In this document: one piece after another, positions 1 through 7,126 of the stretch | Layout of the letters: each line of letters starts with the position of its first letter | Numbering within the stretch: position 1 is the first letter of the stretch | From: CADCTB01 sp038214685 | GTDB taxonomy: Bacteria; Actinomycetota; Acidimicrobiia; Acidimicrobiales; AC-14 | Length of the DNA stretch: 11,000 bases | Reading direction: 5' to 3' | NCBI GenBank assembly: GCA_038214685.1 | Contig: JBBQRO010000111.1 | Coordinates: forward strand, 1 to 11,000 | The notes under the pieces: model-generated | The model's input: the letters and a program-made list of their open reading frames with translations, nothing else | Databases searched by the model: none | Told to the model about the DNA's origin: nothing | Translations under genes and position numbers: made by a program

Positions 1-469
1 CGCCGCCTGGTCCCAGATCACCGTGCAGCTGAAGCGGCGCTACGACCTGATCCCGAACCTCGTCGAGACGGTCAAGGGCTACGCGGCGCACGAGAAGGGC
101 ACCCTCGAGGCCGTGACCGCGGCCCGCTCGGGAGCCATGCACGCGCAGGCCAGCGGCGACCCGGGCCAGGCCGCGCAAGCTGACAACATCCTGACGGGAA
201 CGCTGAAGAGCCTCTTCGCCGTCTCCGAGGCGTACCCCGACCTGAAGGCCAACCAGAACTTCCTGCAGCTCCAGGAGGAGCTCGGCTCGACCGAGAACCG
301 GGTCGCCGCGTCCCGCCAGTTCTTCAACGACGGTGTCCTCTCCTACAACACCAAGATCCAGACCTTCCCGGGAGGGCTGCTCGCCGGTCCCTTCCACTTC
401 GAAGCCCGCAGCTTCTTCAGCGTGCCCGACGCGGACCAGGTCGCCTCGGCCCCAGCAGTCCGGTTCTGA
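1..469 (+). CDS. lemA: LemA family protein (5'-truncated by the window edge)
   Basis: LemA proteins are membrane-anchored, mostly helical proteins of uncertain function, often paired with HtpX-type proteases. The frame is open from base 2 and gives about 155 residues. It begins in the conserved family stretch: an Ala-Trp, then VQLKRRYDLIPNLVETVKGY, then an AHEKGTLEAVTAAR helix. Further family marks are the LKANQNFLQLQEELGSTENR segment and the RQFFNDGVLSYNTKIQTFPG block. The protein ends in the usual FEARSFFSVPD-type C-terminus before TGA at 467-469. Complete LemA proteins are about 180-200 residues, so only the N-terminal membrane helix and a few more residues lie outside the window. The GTG at 23 is internal, because the conserved sequence starts before it. 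Family assignment is sure; the biochemical role is not known. Confidence 0.95.
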   Translation, partial: AAWSQITVQLKRRYDLIPNLVETVKGYAAHEKGTLEAVTAARSGAMHAQASGDPGQAAQADNILTGTLKSLFAVSEAYPDLKANQNFLQLQEELGSTENRVAASRQFFNDGVLSYNTKIQTFPGGLLAGPFHFEARSFFSVPDADQVASAPAVRF

Positions 470-491
470 CCGTCATGACCGCGGGCGGTGC

Positions 492-497
492 AGGTGG
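492..497 (+). promoter_or_regulatory. Ribosome binding site deciding the htpX start
   Basis: AGGTGG lies five bases before the ATG at 503. An upstream in-frame GTG at 488 would put this Shine-Dalgarno inside the gene and has no good one of its own, so ATG 503 is preferred. Confidence 0.6.
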
Positions 498-502
498 TCG
501 TC

Positions 503-1438
503 ATGGCTGAACGCAAGGACCTGTGGGCTCAGGTCGCGGCCAACAAGCGGCGAACCGTCTACCTGATGGCCGGGTTCGCGGTGCTGATCACCGGTCTCGT
601 CGCCGCCTTTGACCTCGCGTTCGCCGGCGGGCCGGTGGTGGTCGCCGTCGCCGTGGTGGTGGTGGTCGCCATGGTGTGGGGCAGCTACTTCTACTCCGAC
701 TCACTCGCCATCGCCGCGGCCCACGCCCGGCCCGCTGACCCCGTGCGGTACCGCCAGCTCCACAACATCGTCGAGGAGCTCTGCCTCGCCAGTGGGCTCC
801 CCAAGCCCCGGGTGTACATCGTGGACGACCCGGCCCCCAACGCCTTCGCCACCGGCCGCAACCCCGCCCACGCCGCGGTGGCCGCCACCACCGGGCTCCT
901 CGAGATCATGGACCGCGAGGAGCTCGAAGGGGTCCTGGCTCACGAGCTCAGCCACGTCCAGAACTACGACATCCTCGTCGCCACGGTCGCCGTCACCCTC
1001 GTCGGGTTCGCCGCGCTCCTCAGCGACTTCGGACTGCGGATGCTGATCTTCGGGGGCCGGCGCCGCGACAACAAGGGGGACACCGGGATCTACGTTGCGG
1101 TGCTGTCGGTCGTGTTCATCATCCTGGCGCCGGTGGCGGCCAAGGCCATGCATCTGGCGATCTCCCGGCGCCGCGAGTCCCTCGCCGACGTCTCCGGGAT
1201 CCTCATCACCCGCAACCCGCAAGGCCTCATCTCCGCCCTCGAGAAGCTGCGCGACAACCACACGGTCATCGCCCACGCGCCGGCCGCCACCGCCCACATG
1301 TGGATCGAGTCTCCCCTCGACAAGCAGTCCAAAGGCGCCCACGGCCGGTTCAACCGGCTCTTCGAGACCCACCCGCCCCTCGAGGCTCGGATCGCTGCCC
1401 TGCGGGAAGTGGCGGGCACCTTTCCGGCTGCAGCCTGA
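503..1438 (+). CDS. htpX: HtpX-like M48 family zinc metalloprotease, membrane-bound
   Basis: This is an integral-membrane zinc endopeptidase of the M48B (HtpX) type, which in studied bacteria helps degrade misfolded membrane proteins. From ATG 503 the product is 311 residues. There are two N-terminal membrane segments (about 20-40 and 46-62, the second very Val-rich). Next comes the conserved run from YRQLHNIVEELCLASGLPKP through VYIVDDPAPNAFATGRNP. The zinc site HELSH is at residues 147-151, with the third ligand Glu225 in RRRESLADVSG. Two further hydrophobic segments lie between (about 153-172 and 196-215). Length and motif spacing are normal for HtpX, and all catalytic residues are present. 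It sits 33 bases after lemA on the same strand, the standard lemA-htpX arrangement, and is probably co-transcribed with it. Confidence 0.95.
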   Translation: MAERKDLWAQVAANKRRTVYLMAGFAVLITGLVAAFDLAFAGGPVVVAVAVVVVVAMVWGSYFYSDSLAIAAAHARPADPVRYRQLHNIVEELCLASGLPKPRVYIVDDPAPNAFATGRNPAHAAVAATTGLLEIMDREELEGVLAHELSHVQNYDILVATVAVTLVGFAALLSDFGLRMLIFGGRRRDNKGDTGIYVAVLSVVFIILAPVAAKAMHLAISRRRESLADVSGILITRNPQGLISALEKLRDNHTVIAHAPAATAHMWIESPLDKQSKGAHGRFNRLFETHPPLEARIAALREVAGTFPAAA

Positions 1439-1513
1439 CGTGGCCCGCACCGCACCGGACCTCCCCGCGCTCCAACCCCACGAACACGACGTCCCATCTC
1501 GATACGACGCTGT

Positions 1514-1519
1514 GAAGGG
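1514..1519 (+). promoter_or_regulatory. Ribosome binding site of the APC permease
   Basis: GAAGGG ends seven bases before the ATG at 1527 and supports that start. The 88-base gap behind htpX otherwise shows no clear hairpin or promoter. Confidence 0.5.
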
Positions 1520-1526
1520 TTGACAC

Positions 1527-2870
1527 ATGGACGATGACGCTGCCAGTGCCCATCAAGCCCCCGAGGACGTCCCCGGCAGCCTGACCCTGTCCGGGGCTGT
1601 TGCCTTGGGTACCGGGGTCATGATCGGCGCCGGCATATTCGCTCTGACCGGCCAGACCGCTCGCTTCGCCGGCGACCTGTTCCCCCTCGCCTTCGTCGCT
1701 GCGGCTGCGGTCGTAGCGGTCAGCGCTTACTCGTACGTGAAGCTGTCCAACTCCTTCCCGTCCTCGGGCGGGGTCGCCATGTTCCTGCGGGAGGCTTACG
1801 GGCCGGGCACCACCACCGGGGTGTTCTCCATCTTCATGTACGTGTCGATGGTGATCAACCAGAGCCTGGTGGCCCGCACGTTCGGCTCCTATCTGCTGCA
1901 GATCGTCGATCTCGAACCGGCCTCGTTCTGGGTGCCGGCGCTCGGCGTGGCCCTGCTCGCCGTCGCGTTCGGTGTCAACGTCGCCGGCAACAAGGCCATG
2001 CAGGCCACCCAGCGGGTCATGGCGGCGGTGAAGATCTTCGGCCTCGGCGCGTTTGCGGTCACGGGGCTGTGGTTCGCCCAGGCCGCCAACTTCACCAACG
2101 GAGCCGCGGCCGATGTCAAGGTCTCACCCGAGGGCTTCCTCGCAGGTGTCGCGTTGGCGATCCTGGCCTACAAGGGGTTCACCACCATCACCAACAGCGG
2201 CGGGGAGATCGAAGACCCCCACCGCAACACCGGGCGGGCCATCATCATCGCCCTCGCAATCTGCACGGTCGTGTACCTGGCCATTGCCGCCGCTGTCGCC
2301 GGCAACCTCACCGTCTCCGGGATCCTCGCAGCCGAGGACTTCTCCCTCGCCGAAGCAGCCCGCCCGGCCGTCGGCGAAGCCGGCGTCTGGTTCACCGTTG
2401 CCCTCGCCGTCGTCGCCACCGCCTCGGGCGTCATGGCCAGCATCTTTGCTGCGTCGCGGATGCTGGCCATGCTCACCCGCATGACCCAGGTGCCCCACCG
2501 CCACTTCGCCCTACCCGGCACCATCCGCACCCACACCACCGTGTACACCGTGGTGTTCGCCATGGGGTTGGCCGCGGCCTTCGACCTGCGCCGCATCGCC
2601 GCCCTCGGCGCCGTCTACTACCTGCTCATGGACCTCGCCGTCCACTGGGGGCTGCTGCGCCACCTCCGCAACCGGGTCGAGTTCCGGGCGACCATCGTCG
2701 TGGCCGCCATGGTCCTCGACGTGGTCGTGCTCGGCTCGTTCGTCTGGGTCAAAGCTTCCACAGACGCACTCGGACTGTGGGTCGCCGCCGCCGGGATCGT
2801 CCTGATCGTCGCAGGCGAACGGCTCTTCATGCGCTCCCACACCCGACCCGACCGCACCATGGACATGTGA
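1527..2870 (+). CDS. APC superfamily (amino acid/polyamine/organocation) permease
   Basis: This 447-residue inner-membrane transporter probably moves an amino acid or amine with a cation. It is hydrophobic throughout, with about 12 membrane segments, the usual length for the family. TM1 carries the broken-helix signature GTGVMIGAGIF at residues 28-38, where APC transporters bind the substrate backbone. The TM6 region has KGF at 216-218 followed by GGEIEDP and R237-A, the typical 'E-x-x-P-x-R-N-x-x-R-A' loop. The short polar C-terminus (RSHTRPDRTMDM) is cytoplasmic in this family. Nothing in the sequence fixes the substrate. Its stop overlaps the ATG of the next transporter gene (TGATG), so the two are likely translated together. 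Confidence 0.92.
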   Translation: MDDDAASAHQAPEDVPGSLTLSGAVALGTGVMIGAGIFALTGQTARFAGDLFPLAFVAAAAVVAVSAYSYVKLSNSFPSSGGVAMFLREAYGPGTTTGVFSIFMYVSMVINQSLVARTFGSYLLQIVDLEPASFWVPALGVALLAVAFGVNVAGNKAMQATQRVMAAVKIFGLGAFAVTGLWFAQAANFTNGAAADVKVSPEGFLAGVALAILAYKGFTTITNSGGEIEDPHRNTGRAIIIALAICTVVYLAIAAAVAGNLTVSGILAAEDFSLAEAARPAVGEAGVWFTVALAVVATASGVMASIFAASRMLAMLTRMTQVPHRHFALPGTIRTHTTVYTVVFAMGLAAAFDLRRIAALGAVYYLLMDLAVHWGLLRHLRNRVEFRATIVVAAMVLDVVVLGSFVWVKASTDALGLWVAAAGIVLIVAGERLFMRSHTRPDRTMDM

Positions 2871-4489
2871 TGGGCCCCCCCGCCTGGCTCGGACACGGGC
2901 GGGACCGCACGACTGCCGGGACTGCGGCCCGGACCGTCGTGGTCATGGCGTTGTGGGCGGCGTGCTTCCCGCTCATCACCGCCGGCCTCGACCTCGCTCC
3001 CCACCTCACCTTCGCCACCCTCCGAGCCGTGATCGCCGGCGGGTCCCTGCTCGCTCTCGGCGTTGGGACCGGCCGGCCCTGGCCGCACGGCCGTCGCACC
3101 TGGCTGCTCGTGGCCGTCGCCGGCCTCGGTGCGACCACAATCGGCTTCCTCGGCATGTTCCACGCCGCCGAATATGTCGCTCCCGGCACAGCGACCGTGA
3201 TCGCCAACACACAACCCCTGCTCGCCGCCGCACTTGGCCATCTCGTCCTACGGGAACGAGTCGGAGCCCTCGGCGCCGCCGGTCTGGGCCTCGGCTTCGC
3301 CGGCATCGTCATCATCGCCGCGCCCCGCCTCGTCGGGCCCGCCCGCGGGGACCGCGACTTACTCGGAATCGCCTACATCGTCCTCGCCGCCCTCGGCATC
3401 ACCGTCGCCAACGTCGTGTTCAAGCACCTCGCCGGGACCGTGGACCCGGTCATGGCCACCGCATCCCAACTCCTGATCGGGGCTGTCCCGCTCGCCATTG
3501 CCGCCGCCGTCACCGAGTCACCCACCGACATCACCTGGTCGAGCACCTTCCTGTTCAGCCTGATCGGTCTCGCCCTGCCCGGCACGGCCCTGGTGTACTG
3601 GCTGTGGCTCACCGTCCTCGAGACCACCACCCTCAACCGGGCCAACGCGTTCACCTTCCTCGTGCCCCTGTTCGGGTTCGCCATGGGTGTCGCCTTCTAC
3701 GCCGAGAACGTCACCGCCCCCCTCCTCGCCGGCATGGCCATCACGATCGCCGGCATCGTTGCCGTCAACCGGGACAGGCCAACCCCTATCCCACCGGACC
3801 TCGACGACGACCCGGCGCCGTGGCCGTCAGGCCGCCCGCCAGGCGATCAGATCGGCGATCCCGACGCGAAGCGGTGTTCCCCAGCGCTCCGACCCGCTCT
3901 GACGGCGTCCCAGGCCGCGCTTGCCTCGGGCTGCCCGCCGCCGCTGCCCGTCGACGTGCCGCCGCCTCACCACCCTATGAGGACGTGCGATGCCGGCGCC
4001 TTCCCGAGGAAGGGGGGTGCGATGGGTAGGTTGCCCGTCACGCCGCTCGGAGGCATGCTGCGCACCATGGAAACCGGATCCGAAGGGGTGGAGGTCCTCA
4101 CCGAGACGGAGTGTCTGCAGTTGCTGGCCTCCGCCGAGGTCGGACGGGTTGGCGTCGTCGTCGACGGGCAACCCCTCATCTTCCCGGTGAACTACGTCTT
4201 GGACGGCCGGTACGTCGTGACCCACACCAACTTCGGGGCCAAGCTGCGCGGGGCTTCCTTTGCGCACGTGGCCTTCGAGATCGACGACTTCGATCCCACC
4301 ACACGAAGCGGCTGGAGCGTCCTCGTCCAAGGGATGGGCCATGACATCACCGGCTCGGTCGACCGCACGTCCGAGCACCTGCAGACCGTCCCGGTCGCGT
4401 CCTGGGCCCCCGGCCCCAAGCCTCGCCTGCTTCGGATCGAGGCGAAGACCATCTCCGGCCGGCGCTTCCTGAGCACGCCACAGCCCTGA
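2870..4489 (+). CDS. EamA/DMT-superfamily transporter ORF, open into a PNPOx-like domain
   Basis: Residues 1 to about 303 form a drug/metabolite transporter with ten predicted membrane segments and two EamA repeats. Marks include the LRAVIAGGSLL segment in repeat 1, the loop AAEYVAPGTATVIANTQPLL, and HLVLRERVG at its end; repeat 2 starts near DLLGIAYIVLAALG. Such proteins move small metabolites or drugs across the inner membrane; the substrate is unknown. ATG 2870 overlaps the stop of the permease before it. No stop occurs until 4487, so the ORF is 539 codons: EamA, then a Pro-rich linker (about 304-384) with poorer codon bias (AGG, CCA, CCT, CGA, GAT), then a flavin-binding PNPOx-like domain (about 399-539). 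The linker resembles no known domain and looks like former intergenic DNA. Either a real fusion or a lost stop/frameshift fits; the EamA assignment is firm, the 3' end is not. Confidence 0.8.
   Translation: MGPPAWLGHGRDRTTAGTAARTVVVMALWAACFPLITAGLDLAPHLTFATLRAVIAGGSLLALGVGTGRPWPHGRRTWLLVAVAGLGATTIGFLGMFHAAEYVAPGTATVIANTQPLLAAALGHLVLRERVGALGAAGLGLGFAGIVIIAAPRLVGPARGDRDLLGIAYIVLAALGITVANVVFKHLAGTVDPVMATASQLLIGAVPLAIAAAVTESPTDITWSSTFLFSLIGLALPGTALVYWLWLTVLETTTLNRANAFTFLVPLFGFAMGVAFYAENVTAPLLAGMAITIAGIVAVNRDRPTPIPPDLDDDPAPWPSGRPPGDQIGDPDAKRCSPALRPALTASQAALASGCPPPLPVDVPPPHHPMRTCDAGAFPRKGGAMGRLPVTPLGGMLRTMETGSEGVEVLTETECLQLLASAEVGRVGVVVDGQPLIFPVNYVLDGRYVVTHTNFGAKLRGASFAHVAFEIDDFDPTTRSGWSVLVQGMGHDITGSVDRTSEHLQTVPVASWAPGPKPRLLRIEAKTISGRRFLSTPQP
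4007..4017 (+). promoter_or_regulatory. Strong internal Shine-Dalgarno before ATG 4022
   Basis: AGGAAGGGGGG ends four bases before the in-frame ATG at 4022. It is one of the best ribosome binding sites in the window. It suggests that the PNPOx-like domain is translated on its own even though the upstream reading frame is open. Confidence 0.55.
4022..4489 (+). CDS. Pyridoxamine 5'-phosphate oxidase family (flavin-binding split-barrel) protein
   Basis: From ATG 4022 this is 155 residues; a second in-frame ATG at 4067 gives 140. The sequence follows the Pyridox_ox_2-like pattern. It has LTETECLQLLASAEVGRVGV, then DGQPLIFPVNYVLDGRYVVTHT, then the FGAKLRGAS loop that usually contacts the flavin phosphate. 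After these come AFEIDDFDP and GWSVLVQGMG, ending in RIEAKTISGRRF. Members bind FMN, F420 or haem-related cofactors and act as small cytoplasmic oxidoreductases; which one applies cannot be read here. It is in frame with the EamA transporter upstream and may be the C-terminal part of a fusion. Its own strong ribosome binding site and the normal length of the stand-alone domain favour a separate gene. Confidence 0.8.
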   Translation: MGRLPVTPLGGMLRTMETGSEGVEVLTETECLQLLASAEVGRVGVVVDGQPLIFPVNYVLDGRYVVTHTNFGAKLRGASFAHVAFEIDDFDPTTRSGWSVLVQGMGHDITGSVDRTSEHLQTVPVASWAPGPKPRLLRIEAKTISGRRFLSTPQP

Positions 4490-4540
4490 GGCACCCCATT
4501 CGGGAAGCGGCCGCACGATGACCCGCTGACGTCGGGCTGC

Positions 4541-4572
4541 GGTCACCCCGAACCCCGGGTTCCGTAGTGACC
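4541..4572. repeat. Nested inverted repeat upstream of the metal ATPase
   Basis: The outer arms GGTCAC (4541-4546) and GTGACC (4567-4572) enclose the inner arms GAACCC (4550-4555) and GGGTTC (4557-4562). Both pairs are perfect and share nearly the same centre. As RNA this folds as a 6-bp stem, a small internal loop and a 5-bp stem. No T-run follows. It could be an operator for the ATPase operon or the end of the preceding transcript. Confidence 0.5.
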
Positions 4573-4586
4573 ACCGATGGTTGGGC

Positions 4587-4601
4587 GCCCGGTTGCCGGG
4601 C
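4587..4601. repeat. Short GC hairpin GCCCGG-TTG-CCGGGC
   Basis: This is a perfect 6-bp stem with a 3-base loop, 60 bases before the ATPase start and 14 bases after the nested dyad. No T-run follows, so a classical terminator is not supported. It may act together with the dyad or be incidental in GC-rich DNA. Confidence 0.35.
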
Positions 4602-4651
4602 ACGATGGGTGGAGGACGAGCGCCAGCGTCCGGTGAGCCCCCTTGGCGCCT

Positions 4652-4657
4652 GGAGGA
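4652..4657 (+). promoter_or_regulatory. Ribosome binding site of the P-type ATPase
   Basis: GGAGGA lies three bases before ATG 4661. This near-perfect Shine-Dalgarno rules out the upstream in-frame TTG at 4643, which would have the site inside the gene. Confidence 0.75.
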
Positions 4658-4660
4658 ACG

Positions 4661-7126
4661 ATGACGACAACCCCGCTCGAGCACCGTCCGCAACACGGTG
4701 AGGTGGTCACCGAGGTCTCAACGGTGCTCCACGTCGGCAACCTGCACTGGGCCAGCGAGGCAGCGGTCGTCGAGTCGGTGCTCGGCCGGCTGCCCGGCGT
4801 CGAACACGTCGAGGCCAACCCGGTAGCTCAGACGGCGACCGTCACCTTCGACCCGAGGACGTCATCGGTGGCCGAGCTGCGCCGGTGGGTCCTCGACTGC
4901 GGGTACCACTGTGAGGGGCAGTCCGTTCCGACCCATGTGTGCCCACCGATGCAGGAACCCGGCCACGATGGCGGAAGCGGCTCCGACCACGGCTCCGACC
5001 ACGCCCAGGCCCCCAAGAAGACCGACGACCACCCGACCGGGCACGGGGCCCCCGCACCGAGCCTGACCCCGGACAAGGCGATGGGCCACGGCGGTCATGC
5101 CGGCGCGTCGATGGCCGAGATGGTCACCGACATGCGACGCCGCTTCCTGGTGGCCGCGGTGTTCTCGCTACCGATCCTGCTGTGGTCGCCGATCGGCCGC
5201 GACGTCCTCAGCTTCAGCGCCGCCGCCCCGTTCGGCCTGCGGGACGACGTCTTCCAGCTCATCCTCAGTGTGCCTGTCATCTTCTGGTCGGCGTGGATCT
5301 TCTTCAGCGGCGCGTTCCGGGCACTGCGGGCCCGGACGCTCGACATGATGGTGCTCGTCGCCGTGGCCGTCGGCGCTGGCTGGCTCTACTCACTGGTCGT
5401 CACCCTGACCGGTGGGGGCGAGGTCTTCTACGAGGCGGCCACGGTGCTGTCGGCCTTCGTGCTGCTCGGCCACTGGTTTGAGATGCGGGCCCGGGGCGGG
5501 GCGAACGAGGCCATCCGGGCCCTGCTCGACCTGGCCCCGGCCAAGGCCGTGGTCCTCCGTGACGGCCAGGAGGTCGAGGTCCCCACCGCCGAGGTGGTCG
5601 TCGGTGACCTGCTGCTCATCCGGCCCGGGGCCAAGGTGGCGGTCGACGCGACGGTGGAGGAGGGCGAGAGCGAGCTGGACGAGTCGATGGTGACCGGCGA
5701 AAGCCTTCCGGTGGCCAAAGCACCTGGCGACGAGGTGATCGGCGCCACCCTGAACACCACCGGGACCCTGCGGGTCAGGGCCACCAAGGTCGGGGCCGAC
5801 ATGGCGTTGGCCCAGATCGTGAAGCTGGTGCAGGGAGCGCAGAGCTCCAAGGCCCCCGGGCAGCGGTTCGCCGACCGGGCCGCCTTCTGGCTGGTGTTCG
5901 TCGCTCTCCTCGGTGGCGCCGGCACCTTCGCCGTCTGGTACTTCCTGGCTGGCCGGTCGCTCTCCGAGGCGATGCTGTTCGCCATCACCGTGGTCGTCGT
6001 CACCTGCCCCGATGCCCTCGGTCTGGCCACCCCCACCGCCATCATGGTCGGGACCGGCCTGGGCGCCCAGCGTGGCGTGCTGTTCAAGAACGCCATCGCC
6101 CTCGAGGCGGCCGCCCGGATCGACACCGTCGTCATGGACAAGACCGGCACCCTCACCAAGGGCGAGCCCGAGGTCACCGACGTGATCACCGAAGGCATCG
6201 ACGAGAACGAGATGCTCGGCCTGGTCGCCGCCGTCGAACGGGAGTCCGAGCACCCTCTGGCCCAGGCCATCGTCGTAGCCGCCAAGGACCGTGGCGCCGC
6301 CGAGCTGCGAGCCGAGGCCTTCGACAGCGTCCCCGGCCACGGCGCCACGGCCACCGTCGACGGCCGCCGGGTCGCCGTCGGCAACAACCGGCTCATGACC
6401 CGCGACAACGTCGACCTCGGCCCGCTGGCCGCGAAGCAGCAGGAGCTGGCCGAGAACGGCCGCACCGCGGTGATCGTCGCCGTCGACGGGCGGGCCGTCG
6501 GACTGGTGGCCCTAGCCGACGCCCCCCGCGAAACCGCCGCCGCCGCCGTCGCCGCCCTCCGCTCCCTCGATGTCGAGGTGGTCATGCTCACCGGTGACAA
6601 CCAAGCCACCGCCCGCCGGATCGCCGGGATACTCGGCGTCGAGACCGTGATCGCCGAGGTCCTCCCCGGCGACAAGGCCGCCAAGGTCGCCGAGCTCCAG
6701 GCTCAGGGGCGCAAGGTCGCCATGGTCGGCGACGGCGTCAACGACGCCCCCGCCCTCGCCCAAGCCGACATCGGTATCGCCATCGGCGCCGGCACCGACG
6801 TGGCCATCGAGACCGCCGACCTCGTCCTCATGCGCTCGGACCCACTCGATGTCCCCGTTGCCCTTCGGATCGGCCGAGGGACGCTGCGCAAGATGCGACA
6901 GAACCTCGGGTGGGCCATCGGCTACAACGCCATCGCCCTACCCATCGCCGCCGGAGTGTTCGAGCCAGCCTTCGGCCTCGTCCTTCGCCCCGAGATCGCC
7001 GCGCTGTCGATGTCCGGCTCCAGCTTCATCGTCGCCGTCAACGCCTTGTGGCTAAAGCGGCTCCGTCTGCCCAAGGCGGACGCACCCGTGCCCGCCGCCG
7101 GCACGCCCGCCTCGACCTCCCTGTGA
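4661..7126 (+). CDS. Heavy-metal-transporting P1B-type ATPase with CPD motif
   Basis: This 821-residue inner-membrane pump couples ATP hydrolysis to metal export. The order is: a degenerate HMA domain (about 15-85), where the metal CxxC position reads W30-A-S-E33; a Cys/His stretch (C80, C84, C94) and a His-rich tail with seven His between 102 and 146; then eight predicted membrane segments. All core motifs are present: TGES 345-348, CPD 449-451, DKTGTLT with phosphorylated D493, SEHPL 529-533, GDGVND 690-695, Y755-N756 in TM7 and MSGSS 784-788 in TM8. The TM7/TM8 residues resemble copper pumps of the CopA/CopB type. CPC (P1B-1/2) and CPH (P1B-3) are usual in TM6; Asp451 is unusual and leaves the metal uncertain. 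It heads a coupled operon: the next gene starts inside its stop (GTGA). The multicopper oxidase nearby supports copper. Confidence 0.93.
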   Translation: MTTTPLEHRPQHGEVVTEVSTVLHVGNLHWASEAAVVESVLGRLPGVEHVEANPVAQTATVTFDPRTSSVAELRRWVLDCGYHCEGQSVPTHVCPPMQEPGHDGGSGSDHGSDHAQAPKKTDDHPTGHGAPAPSLTPDKAMGHGGHAGASMAEMVTDMRRRFLVAAVFSLPILLWSPIGRDVLSFSAAAPFGLRDDVFQLILSVPVIFWSAWIFFSGAFRALRARTLDMMVLVAVAVGAGWLYSLVVTLTGGGEVFYEAATVLSAFVLLGHWFEMRARGGANEAIRALLDLAPAKAVVLRDGQEVEVPTAEVVVGDLLLIRPGAKVAVDATVEEGESELDESMVTGESLPVAKAPGDEVIGATLNTTGTLRVRATKVGADMALAQIVKLVQGAQSSKAPGQRFADRAAFWLVFVALLGGAGTFAVWYFLAGRSLSEAMLFAITVVVVTCPDALGLATPTAIMVGTGLGAQRGVLFKNAIALEAAARIDTVVMDKTGTLTKGEPEVTDVITEGIDENEMLGLVAAVERESEHPLAQAIVVAAKDRGAAELRAEAFDSVPGHGATATVDGRRVAVGNNRLMTRDNVDLGPLAAKQQELAENGRTAVIVAVDGRAVGLVALADAPRETAAAAVAALRSLDVEVVMLTGDNQATARRIAGILGVETVIAEVLPGDKAAKVAELQAQGRKVAMVGDGVNDAPALAQADIGIAIGAGTDVAIETADLVLMRSDPLDVPVALRIGRGTLRKMRQNLGWAIGYNAIALPIAAGVFEPAFGLVLRPEIAALSMSGSSFIVAVNALWLKRLRLPKADAPVPAAGTPASTSL

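Noticed and set aside
633..672. GTGGTGGTCGCC-like simple repeat in htpX
   Set aside because: It encodes the Val-rich second membrane segment; this is codon repetition, not a mobile or structural repeat.
1520..1525. TTGACA, a perfect -35 hexamer
   Set aside because: It ends one base before the permease ATG at 1527, so no -10 or leader could follow for that gene; chance match.
701..1528. 275-codon open frame on the - strand
   Set aside because: It is antisense to htpX, with a Gly/Asp/Glu-rich composition typical of a shadow frame and no homology visible.
2069..2869. In-frame upstream extension of the EamA ORF
   Set aside because: It encodes Arg/His/Pro-rich sequence in a shadow frame of the APC permease. 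The transporter starts at ATG 2870 by its first membrane helix and the TGATG overlap.
5428..6684. 418-codon open frame on the - strand
   Set aside because: It is antisense to the P-type ATPase, which has all its motifs on the + strand. The product is low-complexity Ala/Ser/Arg/Thr, as expected from the complement of GC-rich codons.
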